5,149 nt of DNA from positions 1 through 5,149 of the forward strand of contig JALVBA010000353.1 in assembly GCA_027010905.1 (NCBI GenBank), read 5' to 3'. The DNA is from Marinilabiliaceae bacterium. GTDB lineage: Bacteria; Bacteroidota; Bacteroidia; Bacteroidales; Marinilabiliaceae. Under the pieces are notes generated by a model. The model had not been told where the DNA came from. It did no database searches and was given only the letters and a program-made list of their open reading frames with translations. Below are positions 1 to 4,948 of this stretch, piece by piece; position 1 is the first letter of the stretch; the number at the start of each line of letters is the position of its first letter. The position numbers and the translations under genes were made by a program.

Positions 1-94
1 GACAAACTATTGTATTTTGGTACTATTGCCGCTTAAGTTTATAACGGAGTATTGGTATTATTATCAGCGATATAATAATTTAAAAATTACTGAT

Positions 95-290
95 ATGAGA
101 AAGAGAACATCACCAACCATTCTAGAGCGAGCAATAATAACTGTTCCTGAATTTGAGAAAGTTTTAACAACGCTATCGCAGCAAGTAACCTTACGAGGTC
201 AAAGAAAAAGCACATTGGATAATTACGGCAGGCGTATAGCCTTACCATCATTAAAAAGAGATACCCATTTGCCTGTTATACCAATTAGGA
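95..290 (+). pseudogene. N-terminal remnant of a tyrosine recombinase/integrase
   Basis: An open frame contains a stretch of about 60 residues, from MRKRTSPTILE through ITVPEFEKVL and VTLRGQRKSTLDNYGRRIAL. It resembles the N-terminal SAM-like, core-binding domain of Bacteroidota tyrosine recombinases, the kind that often travel with IS91-like elements. That domain binds DNA arms; the catalytic domain with the R-H-R-Y residues would follow it and is absent here. Similarity fades after about position 270. The frame then runs on to a stop at 338-340 through DNA that, on the other strand, encodes the end of an IS630-type transposase. I infer that the recombinase gene was cut by that insertion or by a later deletion. 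The open frame extends upstream to an ATG at 17, but residues before MRKRTSP do not look like this domain. The right boundary is approximate. The family call rests on recalled motif resemblance, not on a search. Confidence 0.5.
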
Positions 291-660
291 AACAAAACAC
301 CCCATATGTGCATCCAAAAAAAGTTTATGATGAGTTATAGATTGAATTATTTCAGAAGTAAGATTATCTTTGATGAAATTGGCTAGCCAAACTTTCACGT
401 TTTCAATATTTCCAAAGACTTTGTTTTTGTAAAACTGCTTTATGTATGCCCAAATTTTTTCAGAATGATTTAGTTCTGGTGAATATGGTGGTATTCTTAT
501 AAACTTGATGTTATCTGGAATTTCATATTTTGTCACCATTAATAGGAGAAAAACTACCATAAACATACGTATTCTTAAAAGCATGCTGATATTTTACAAT
601 TGGTATAACTTCTTGTATTGATATTTGAAATATCCCAATATCTGAACATGAAAAAGGCAA
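285..660 (-). pseudogene. Decayed IS630-family transposase, internally deleted
   Basis: On the - strand the C-terminal part is clear at about 527 down to 285. It reads YEIPDNIKFIRIPPYSPELN, followed by HSEKIWAYIKQFYKN, which is the hallmark C-terminal block of IS630/Tc1-type DDE transposases, including the last catalytic Glu (in SEKIW). Upstream, in a different frame (642 down to a TGA at 523-525), lies IPIVKYQHAFKNTYVYGSFS followed by PINGDKI, which matches the middle of the same family. Between GDKI and KYEIPDNI the segment of roughly 40-50 residues that normally carries the second catalytic Asp is missing, and the reading frame shifts there. Near 645-660 a third frame gives AFFM, where FFMDEAR would be expected, so the first catalytic Asp also appears lost. 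The copy cannot be active. The ORF end (LDAHMGCFVS) may run into flanking DNA, and no terminal inverted repeats were identified. Confidence 0.75.
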
Positions 661-853
661 AATTCAATTAACACTACAATGTGTCCGTTGTGAATCACAA
701 AGACCAAATGCAGCCTACAAAAAAAATTACACACAGAACCTGGAGTTGGAGTAGCAACAGTTTCTGAAATCAATCCGATATTTAATAGCTCGGATTAGTA
801 TCCCATAACAATACCTTATCCTTCATTTTGTGTGTACATTTGTGTGCACAAGA
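661..853. other. Intergenic stretch with no recognisable gene
   Basis: I found no convincing coding region, RNA or mobile-element end between the IS630 remnant and the tRNA terminator. Short open frames exist on both strands, but none looks like a known protein. The only structure is a 13-base inverted repeat TTGTGA-A-TCACAA at 688-700 and a TG/CA-rich patch at 829-850 that contains TGTGCACA. The stretch is probably decayed DNA left over from the mobile elements to its left. Confidence 0.5.
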
Positions 854-888
854 CAAAAAAGCCTCACAGAAATAAATCTGTAAGCCTT
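854..888 (-). terminator. Intrinsic terminator of tRNA-Ala
   Basis: Read on the - strand, arms at 888-877 and 870-859 form a 12-position stem (AAGGCTTACAGA / TCTGTGAGGCTT). It has one G-U wobble and one G-G mismatch around a 6-base loop. A run of six T (860-855) overlaps and follows the stem. It lies just beyond the 3' end of the tRNA gene on the same strand, where a Rho-independent terminator is expected. The mismatches become worse in + orientation and no T-run follows on that strand, so it serves the - strand. Confidence 0.75.
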
Positions 889-900
889 TCATTTTCAGAG

Positions 901-974
901 TGGAGAATATCGGAATCGAACCGATGACCTCTTGACTGCCAGTCAAACGCTCTAGCCAACTGAGCTAATCCCCC
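901..974 (-). tRNA. tRNA-Ala(GGC)
   Basis: The - strand folds as a complete cloverleaf of 74 bases. The acceptor stem is GGGGGAT / ATTCTCC with two G-U pairs. The D arm is GCTC-AGTTGGCTA-GAGC. The anticodon arm is TTTGA-CTGGCAG-TCAAG with anticodon GGC, reading the alanine codon GCC. A 5-base variable loop (AGGTC) and the T arm ATCGG-TTCGATT-CCGAT follow, then discriminator A. CCA is not encoded (CTC follows), so it must be added after transcription. The gene stands alone, with its own promoter about 60 bases upstream and a hairpin terminator downstream. Integrase and transposase remnants lie beyond its 3' side, a common arrangement because tRNA 3' ends are favoured integration sites, but I found no duplicated tRNA end that would prove it. 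Confidence 0.97.
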
Positions 975-1042
975 AATATGTTTGTTTCATAACTTTCAAT
1001 GTTATCCCAAAATTAGCGAAGTTGTTTTTCCCTAATGCGGTG

Positions 1043-1073
1043 CAAATATAATATGTTTATTATTCTATTCAAA
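1043..1073 (-). promoter_or_regulatory. Bacteroidota-type promoter of tRNA-Ala
   Basis: On the - strand TTTG (1073-1070) is followed after exactly 19 bases by TATATTTG (1050-1043). This matches the -33 TTTG / -7 TAnnTTTG consensus of the Bacteroidota primary sigma factor at every defined position. It predicts transcription starting near 1036 and a leader of about 60 bases before the tRNA 5' end at 974. It is the best promoter in the window, as expected for a stable RNA. Confidence 0.8.
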
Positions 1074-1137
1074 AAAGATAAAAGATATTTATTTGCTGAC
1101 ACACTTTAAAAACAACACTCCGGCAAAATTAAAATTA

Positions 1138-1151
1138 TAGTTAATTAACTA
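1138..1151. repeat. 14-base perfect palindrome upstream of first tonB-like gene
   Basis: TAGTTAATTAACTA is its own reverse complement. It lies about 80 bases before the start of the first tonB-like gene and about 70 bases behind the divergent tRNA promoter. It could be an operator, but the DNA is so AT-rich that a chance palindrome is also plausible. Confidence 0.3.
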
Positions 1152-1229
1152 ATTTAACAGTAATACGGAATAATTGTTATATAGAATATGTTGATAATTA
1201 CTATTTTTCACACTTTAAATTTTACTATT

Positions 1230-1910
1230 ATGAAAGTTAAGAAATCCCCTCAAGCAGATTTAGAGAACAAAAAGTCAATCTTTTTACAGATTGGTTTTGT
1301 AGTTGCCCTCGGGTTAGTGTTTCTGGCCTTCGAATGGAGCACGACGGATGCCGAATATTCAGGATTAGATTTTGCAGATGACATTGTGCCTGCCGAAGAT
1401 ATTATTCCTGTAACTATTCAGGAAGAGGCAAAACCAAAGCTTCCTCCTCCGCCAAAACCCATTGACATTTTAATTATAGTCGAAAATGATGATGATTTAA
1501 TTGAGACGTTAGAGATTGAGAATAGCGATATGAATGAGGACGATATCATTGATTTCTCAAGTATCCCTGAGGTTGCTGAGCCCGACGACGACGCTATAAT
1601 ATTTATCAACGTTCAGGAGATGCCCGAATTTCCGGGAGGCATGTCGGCTCTTCTCAGATATATCGCAAAATCGGTAAGATACCCAGTAATTGCCCAGGAA
1701 AACAGAGTAGAGGGGCGTGTGCTTGTTACTTTTGTGGTAAATTCCAGAGGAGAAGTTCAGGATGTAGAAATATCACGAGGTGTTGACCCTACGCTCGACA
1801 AGGAGGCCATTAGAGTTATCAGAACTTTGCCGGATTGGAAGCCCGGAAAGCAGAGAGGCAAGCCTGTAAAAGTGAAGTATACCGTACCAATTAACTTTAT
1901 GTTGCAGTAA
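1230..1910 (+). CDS. TonB-like energy transducer (first paralogue)
   Basis: Codes for a 226-residue inner-membrane-anchored TonB-family protein. TonB couples the ExbB/ExbD proton motor to outer-membrane TonB-dependent receptors. The visible order is a short basic cytoplasmic tail (1-15), one membrane segment (about 17-34, ending AFEW), a proline-rich stretch (PKLPPPPKP, 69-77), a strongly acidic linker to about residue 120, and then a TonB C-terminal domain. That domain begins at MPEFPGG (131-137) and includes YPVIAQEN, GVDPTLDKEA and WKPGKQRGKPVKV, ending VPINFMLQ. An ATG at 1188 would add 14 residues; I chose 1230 because MKVKKSPQADLENKK aligns exactly with the start of the downstream paralogue. 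The C-terminal domains of the pair are about two thirds identical. No exbB/exbD lies in view, so its receptor partners are unknown. No clear promoter was found for it. A role in a signalling or non-canonical TonB complex is possible. Confidence 0.9.
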   Translation: MKVKKSPQADLENKKSIFLQIGFVVALGLVFLAFEWSTTDAEYSGLDFADDIVPAEDIIPVTIQEEAKPKLPPPPKPIDILIIVENDDDLIETLEIENSDMNEDDIIDFSSIPEVAEPDDDAIIFINVQEMPEFPGGMSALLRYIAKSVRYPVIAQENRVEGRVLVTFVVNSRGEVQDVEISRGVDPTLDKEAIRVIRTLPDWKPGKQRGKPVKVKYTVPINFMLQ

Positions 1911-2051
1911 AAATGGTGCTGGAAATATTTAATATATGGCACATTTAACCAATTAAAAATAGACAAATAATAAAAATCAGGTCATTTTTTTCGCTAAAAA
2001 CAATGTTTTTTGGTTTGAATGTTCTATTTTTAGCAACTCAAAAGTTTTTAA

Positions 2052-2066
2052 CAAGTTTTAAACTTG
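2052..2066. promoter_or_regulatory. Perfect inverted repeat, possible operator of second tonB-like gene
   Basis: CAAGTTT-T-AAACTTG is a perfect 7-base inverted repeat around one central base. It sits just upstream of the candidate -33 box (2072-2075) of the second tonB-like gene, a position typical of an activator or repressor site. No regulator is encoded in the window, so the function is inferred from place and symmetry only. Confidence 0.35.
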
Positions 2067-2071
2067 CTTTA

Positions 2072-2103
2072 CTTGAATAGTCAATATTTTAGACTTATAT
2101 TTA
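2072..2103 (+). promoter_or_regulatory. Candidate promoter of second tonB-like gene
   Basis: CTTG (2072-2075), a 20-base spacer and TATATTTA (2096-2103) approximate the Bacteroidota TTTG / TAnnTTTG consensus, with one mismatch in each box. The predicted start near 2110 leaves a leader of about 18 bases before the ATG at 2128. Together with the 217-base gap after the first paralogue, this suggests that the second gene can be transcribed on its own. Confidence 0.4.
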
Positions 2104-2127
2104 TAAAAATAAAACGTACGTAGAATT

Positions 2128-2811
2128 ATGGAAATTAAAAAGTCACCCAAAGCAGATTTAGAGAACAAAAAGTCAATCTTTATGCAGGTTGGATTAGTTA
2201 TTGTTCTAGGATTGGTATTTATTGCCTTTGAGTGGACAACAACTGATGTTGATGTTTCTCAATTTGAAATACAGGACGACCTCGATGCTGAAGAGGAGAT
2301 TATTCCTATTACAAGACAGGAAGAGGTTAAACCACCGCCACCACCACCACCACCAAAAGTAACTGATGTGCTTAACATTGTGGAGGATGATGTGGAGCTT
2401 GATGAAGAGTTAGATATCGAAGATACTGAAATGGATCAGGATGATGAGGTAGATTTCTCTGATGTTGTGGTGGAAGATGAGGAGGAAGAAGATGCTCCCG
2501 TTTTTTACATTGTTGAAGATATGCCGGAGTTTCCGGGAGGAGAAACAGCTCTTCACACCTACATTGCCAAATCAATTAAGTACCCTGTAATTGCACAGGA
2601 GAATGGGATGCAAGGCAAAGTTTACATCTCTTTTGTGATTAGTGCAAAAGGAGATGTTCAGGATATTAAGATTGCCCGTGGTGTTGACCCGGCTTTAGAT
2701 AAAGAGGCTGTAAGAGTAATATCAAAAATGCCTAAATGGAAACCCGGAAAACAGAGGGGTAAGCCGGTAAAAGTATCTTTTACTGTACCTATCAACTTTG
2801 TTCTTCAGTAG
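2128..2811 (+). CDS. TonB-like energy transducer (second paralogue)
   Basis: Codes for a 227-residue TonB-family protein parallel to its upstream neighbour. It has a basic N-terminal tail (MEIKKSPKADLENKK), a single membrane helix (about 17-34), an unbroken run of eight prolines (69-76), a very acidic linker (about 86-122, including DEEEED), and the TonB C-terminal domain from MPEFPGG (132-138) to VPINFVLQ. The domain carries YPVIAQEN, the GVDPALDKEA helix start and WKPGKQRGKPVKV. By family knowledge the membrane helix contacts ExbB/ExbD, the proline segment spans the periplasm, and the C-terminal domain grips the TonB box of outer-membrane receptors. Unlike the classic enterobacterial protein, the linker is acidic rather than Lys-Pro rich and the helix has no His. 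The start is the only ATG that gives the conserved N-terminus. A strong terminator follows 25 bases after the stop. Specific receptor or substrate is unknown. Confidence 0.91.
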   Translation: MEIKKSPKADLENKKSIFMQVGLVIVLGLVFIAFEWTTTDVDVSQFEIQDDLDAEEEIIPITRQEEVKPPPPPPPPKVTDVLNIVEDDVELDEELDIEDTEMDQDDEVDFSDVVVEDEEEEDAPVFYIVEDMPEFPGGETALHTYIAKSIKYPVIAQENGMQGKVYISFVISAKGDVQDIKIARGVDPALDKEAVRVISKMPKWKPGKQRGKPVKVSFTVPINFVLQ

Positions 2812-2836
2812 AGTTTTTATACATACAATATATTAC

Positions 2837-2861
2837 AAACCCGGTTTTTTGCCGGGTTTTT
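2837..2861 (+). terminator. Intrinsic terminator after second tonB-like gene
   Basis: AAACCCGG (2837-2844) pairs perfectly with CCGGGTTT (2852-2859) around a 7-base loop. The run of T that continues the 3' arm (2857-2861) provides the U-tract. It begins 25 bases after the tonB stop codon and separates that gene from hflX. Confidence 0.88.
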
Positions 2862-2886
2862 GTTTGCCCTTAATTCACTATATTTG
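2859..2886 (+). promoter_or_regulatory. Candidate hflX promoter
   Basis: TATATTTG at 2879-2886 matches the -7 TAnnTTTG box exactly. The best -33 TTTG is at 2859-2862, with a 16-base spacer, shorter than the 19 of the tRNA promoter. Another TTTG at 2863-2866 is too close. The predicted start near 2893 leaves a leader of about 20 bases. The -33 box overlaps the U-tract of the preceding terminator, so the two signals are packed back to back. Confidence 0.55.
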
Positions 2887-2913
2887 CACCATCATTTTTA
2901 AACAAAAACTTTT

Positions 2914-4119
2914 ATGATTGAGGGGTTACCGGATAGTAATAATATTGAGAAAGTAATATTGGTTAGCGTACGAACACCTGATGTTTCAGAACTTCAGGTT
3001 GAAGAGTATCTTGACGAGCTGGAGTTTCTGGCTGAAACGGCAGGTGCAATACCGGTAAAGCGTTTTACACAAAATCTGGCGATGCCCGACAGCAAAACAT
3101 TTGTTGGCCGGGGAAAACTGGAGGAGATACACAACTACCTTAAAATTCATGATATTGATACCATTATTTTTGATGATGAGCTAACATCTTCACAATTCCG
3201 GAATCTAGAGAAGATTTTAAAATGCCTGATTCTCGACCGCACCAATCTTATTCTGGATATTTTTGCACGAAGAGCCCGTACAGCTCATGCAAAAACGCAG
3301 GTTGAGCTGGCTCAATATCAATACTTGCTACCTCGCTTAACCCGAATGTGGACTCACCTTGAACGACAAAAAGGGGGTATTGGAATGCGCGGTCCCGGAG
3401 AGAAGGAGATTGAGACAGATCGCCGTATTATACGTGATAAAATTGCTAAGTTGAAGCTCGACCTGAAAAAGATTGACAAGCAGATGAATACTCAGCGCCA
3501 AAACCGGGGAAAGCTTGTTAGAGTTGCGCTGGTAGGCTACACCAATGTGGGTAAATCAACATTGATGAATGTGCTGAGTAAATCGGAGGTGTTTGCTGAG
3601 AATAAACTTTTTGCAACTCTCGACACAACAGTCAGGAAGGTGGTGATTGAGAATATTCCTTTTCTGCTTGCCGATACAGTAGGGTTTATCCGTAAGTTGC
3701 CGCATCATCTGGTAGAGTCTTTTAAGTCTACGCTTGATGAGGTTCGTGAGGCTAATATTCTGCTTCACATAGTTGATATCTCACATCCCGGTTTCGAACA
3801 GCAGATTGAGGTGGTTAACAAAACTCTTCGTGAGTTGGATAATTCGGAGAAACCTACCGTTCTGGTGTTTAATAAGATTGATGCATACTCTTTCATCCAG
3901 AAGGATGAAGATGATCTTACACCCAAGATGCCTGAGAACTTTTCGTTAGAGGAGCTCAAACAAACATGGATGGGGAATCATCCAAACTGCGTTTTTATCT
4001 CAGCTAAAAATAGAGTGAATTTTAATGAGTTTAAAAAGGTTGTCTATAACGAAGTGAGAGATATCCACACAAAGAGATTTCCATTTAACGATTTTCTCTA
4101 TCCCAAATTTGAGGAGTAG
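2914..4119 (+). CDS. hflX: GTPase HflX
   Basis: Codes for a 401-residue HflX, a cytoplasmic GTPase of the Obg-HflX group that binds the large ribosomal subunit and, in studied bacteria, splits stalled or hibernating ribosomes, notably after heat stress. The N-terminal HflX domain shows GRGKLEEI (65-72) and the signature helix region HAKTQVELAQYQYLLPRLTR (125-144). The glycine-rich loop GGIGMRGPGEKEIETDRR (154-171) follows, then a coiled-coil linker (about 172-198). The G domain is complete: G1 GYTNVGKS (208-215), G2 around TT (238-239), G3 DTVG (254-257), G4 NKID (320-323) and G5 SAK (363-365). Length is usual for the Bacteroidota form. The start fits because the frame has no better upstream or internal ATG and a promoter lies close by. 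It is not next to hfq or hflK/hflC, unlike in Escherichia coli. Its neighbours here suggest a single-gene unit. Confidence 0.97.
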   Translation: MIEGLPDSNNIEKVILVSVRTPDVSELQVEEYLDELEFLAETAGAIPVKRFTQNLAMPDSKTFVGRGKLEEIHNYLKIHDIDTIIFDDELTSSQFRNLEKILKCLILDRTNLILDIFARRARTAHAKTQVELAQYQYLLPRLTRMWTHLERQKGGIGMRGPGEKEIETDRRIIRDKIAKLKLDLKKIDKQMNTQRQNRGKLVRVALVGYTNVGKSTLMNVLSKSEVFAENKLFATLDTTVRKVVIENIPFLLADTVGFIRKLPHHLVESFKSTLDEVREANILLHIVDISHPGFEQQIEVVNKTLRELDNSEKPTVLVFNKIDAYSFIQKDEDDLTPKMPENFSLEELKQTWMGNHPNCVFISAKNRVNFNEFKKVVYNEVRDIHTKRFPFNDFLYPKFEE

Positions 4120-4358
4120 TTATAGCGAAAATATTGTTGGCATAAGTCCCGACCAGATTGTACTAAAGACACCACTTATAGTGAAATTCTCAGTTGCAGC
4201 ACCTTGGGTTGTTTTCTAATAGTATTCGCTACTGATAGGCAATCGAATATGTTAAAAAAACGCAACGGTCGCAAAGGATATCGCAAGGTATGCAACGATT
4301 TTATAGAGATTTAAATCATAGAACCATCTTGTACAAAATGAAGGAAATAAGCTCCACG
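4120..4358. other. Gap between convergent hflX and DsrE-family gene
   Basis: No gene is supported here. No hairpin with a T-run was found that would clearly end either convergent gene. The region holds the CGCAA repeat cluster listed separately and a 33-codon stretch on the + strand (4118-4219) that looks somewhat protein-like but has no recognised start or homology. Confidence 0.5.
4260..4298. repeat. Cluster of degenerate CGCAA direct repeats
   Basis: Four copies of a short motif occur in the same orientation: CGCAACG at 4261, CGCAAAG at 4270, CGCAAGG at 4282 and the shorter GCAACG at 4292. They are spaced about 9, 12 and 9-10 bases apart, right after a run of seven A (4254-4260). They cannot pair with each other because all point the same way. 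Function is unknown. Confidence 0.55.
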
Positions 4359-4718
4359 TTAGAATGTCAACACCTTGTCACAATCAACTGTCCATTGTGC
4401 AAACTCCTTCATATTACTAAGATTAACCCCGTCGATGAATTGAAGTTTGTCGATACCTCTTGCACTTGAGCACCCTCCACAACTTTTTACTTCACCACCA
4501 TTTCGGATAACTATTTTAAGCATCCTCTCAATATTGTAATATCCGTTAGGAGTGGTTTGGTTTGGCAATCCGCAAAAAACGGCGTCTGCCAATAGAAATA
4601 TCTTTACCTCCACATCGTCTCCATATTCACTCTGTAGTGTTGTTGCCATCCGCAAAGCGTTATAGGCCTTTTCGGTGCCGTATGGGGCATCATTAATTAT
4701 AATCAATATTTTATGCAT
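4359..4718 (-). CDS. DsrE-family sulfur-relay-like protein
   Basis: Codes for a 119-residue cytoplasmic protein of the DsrE/DsrF-like family (the E. coli YchN type). These small alpha/beta proteins usually form trimers or hexamers, and some pass sulfur between cysteines. The N-terminal strand MHKILIIINDAPYGTEKAYN is typical, with the helix ALRMATTLQ, the strand VEVKIFLLADAVFC (36-49) and the loop SCGGCSSARGI (79-89). Cys80 is at the place of the conserved family cysteine; Cys83 makes a CxxC with it, and Cys49 and Cys113 are additional. There is no signal peptide. Length is normal and the start is the only good ATG. It is alone on the - strand, convergent with hflX, so no partner such as a TusA or rhodanese gene is in view and the actual acceptor is unknown. 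A role in redox or general stress rather than sulfur transfer remains possible. Confidence 0.88.
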   Translation of the reverse strand: MHKILIIINDAPYGTEKAYNALRMATTLQSEYGDDVEVKIFLLADAVFCGLPNQTTPNGYYNIERMLKIVIRNGGEVKSCGGCSSARGIDKLQFIDGVNLSNMKEFAQWTVDCDKVLTF

Positions 4719-4754
4719 CTCTGATATTTATCTATTTGTAATGTTTTGAGTAGG

Positions 4755-4762
4755 CAAAGATA
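4755..4762 (-). promoter_or_regulatory. Candidate -7 box of DsrE-family gene
   Basis: TATCTTTG on the - strand matches TAnnTTTG exactly, 36 bases before the ATG at 4718. No good TTTG is found at the expected distance upstream; TTTAG at 4780-4776 is the nearest and is too close, with a 13-base spacer. The call therefore rests on the -7 box alone. Confidence 0.45.
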
Positions 4763-4842
4763 ATAATTTTCTTTGCTAAACTGAGCTTTCGAGCTAGACC
4801 TAGTCTATCCCAAACAGAATAACTATTTGGTTTGTTCTCCAG

Positions 4843-4870
4843 CCTAAGGTAGGCCATGTACTACCTCAGG
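4843..4870. repeat. GC-rich imperfect hairpin
   Basis: CCTAAGGTAG (4843-4852) and CTACCTCAGG (4861-4870) can pair over 10 positions around an 8-base loop. There is one A-C mismatch on the + strand, which becomes a G-U wobble if transcribed from the - strand. No T-run follows on either side, so it is not a standard terminator. It lies between the DsrE-family gene and the transposase remnant and is richer in GC than its surroundings. It may belong to the end region of the decayed IS or be a small mobile repeat. Confidence 0.5.
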
Positions 4871-4948
4871 TATCCGCCGGCCTGGGCAGAACATAGGGAA
4901 AATCCTTCTTAACCCACATTGCAGCTATAAATTCGTAATTATCTGATC

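Noticed and set aside
774..782. TCCGATATT shared with the tRNA 3' end, a possible attachment-site remnant
   Set aside because: Only nine bases match, in opposite orientation to the tRNA gene; a real attachment repeat is usually longer and collinear.
1188..1229. Upstream ATG extending the first tonB-like gene by 14 residues
   Set aside because: The paralogue begins at the position equivalent to 1230, and the added residues are hydrophobic with no counterpart in the paralogue.
1993..2034. GCTAAAAA / TTTTTAGC arms as a possible terminator after the first tonB-like gene
   Set aside because: The stem is 8 bp, mostly A-T, around a 26-base loop, and no T-run follows; it would be too weak to terminate.
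2114..2121. ACGTACGT palindrome just before the second tonB-like start
   Set aside because: Eight bases is short, it lies within the predicted leader, and nothing else supports a function.
1418..2575. Open frames on the - strand across the tonB-like genes
   Set aside because: They mirror the proline-rich, acidic and C-terminal coding regions of the + strand genes, and their products resemble nothing known.
3556..3959. Two open frames on the - strand inside hflX
   Set aside because: hflX is intact with all GTPase motifs, so these are antisense shadows with no family features.
4254..4298. CGCAA repeats as a CRISPR array or as a terminator for the DsrE-family gene
   Set aside because: Units are too short and too closely spaced for CRISPR, and all point one way so they cannot form a hairpin before the T-run on the - strand.
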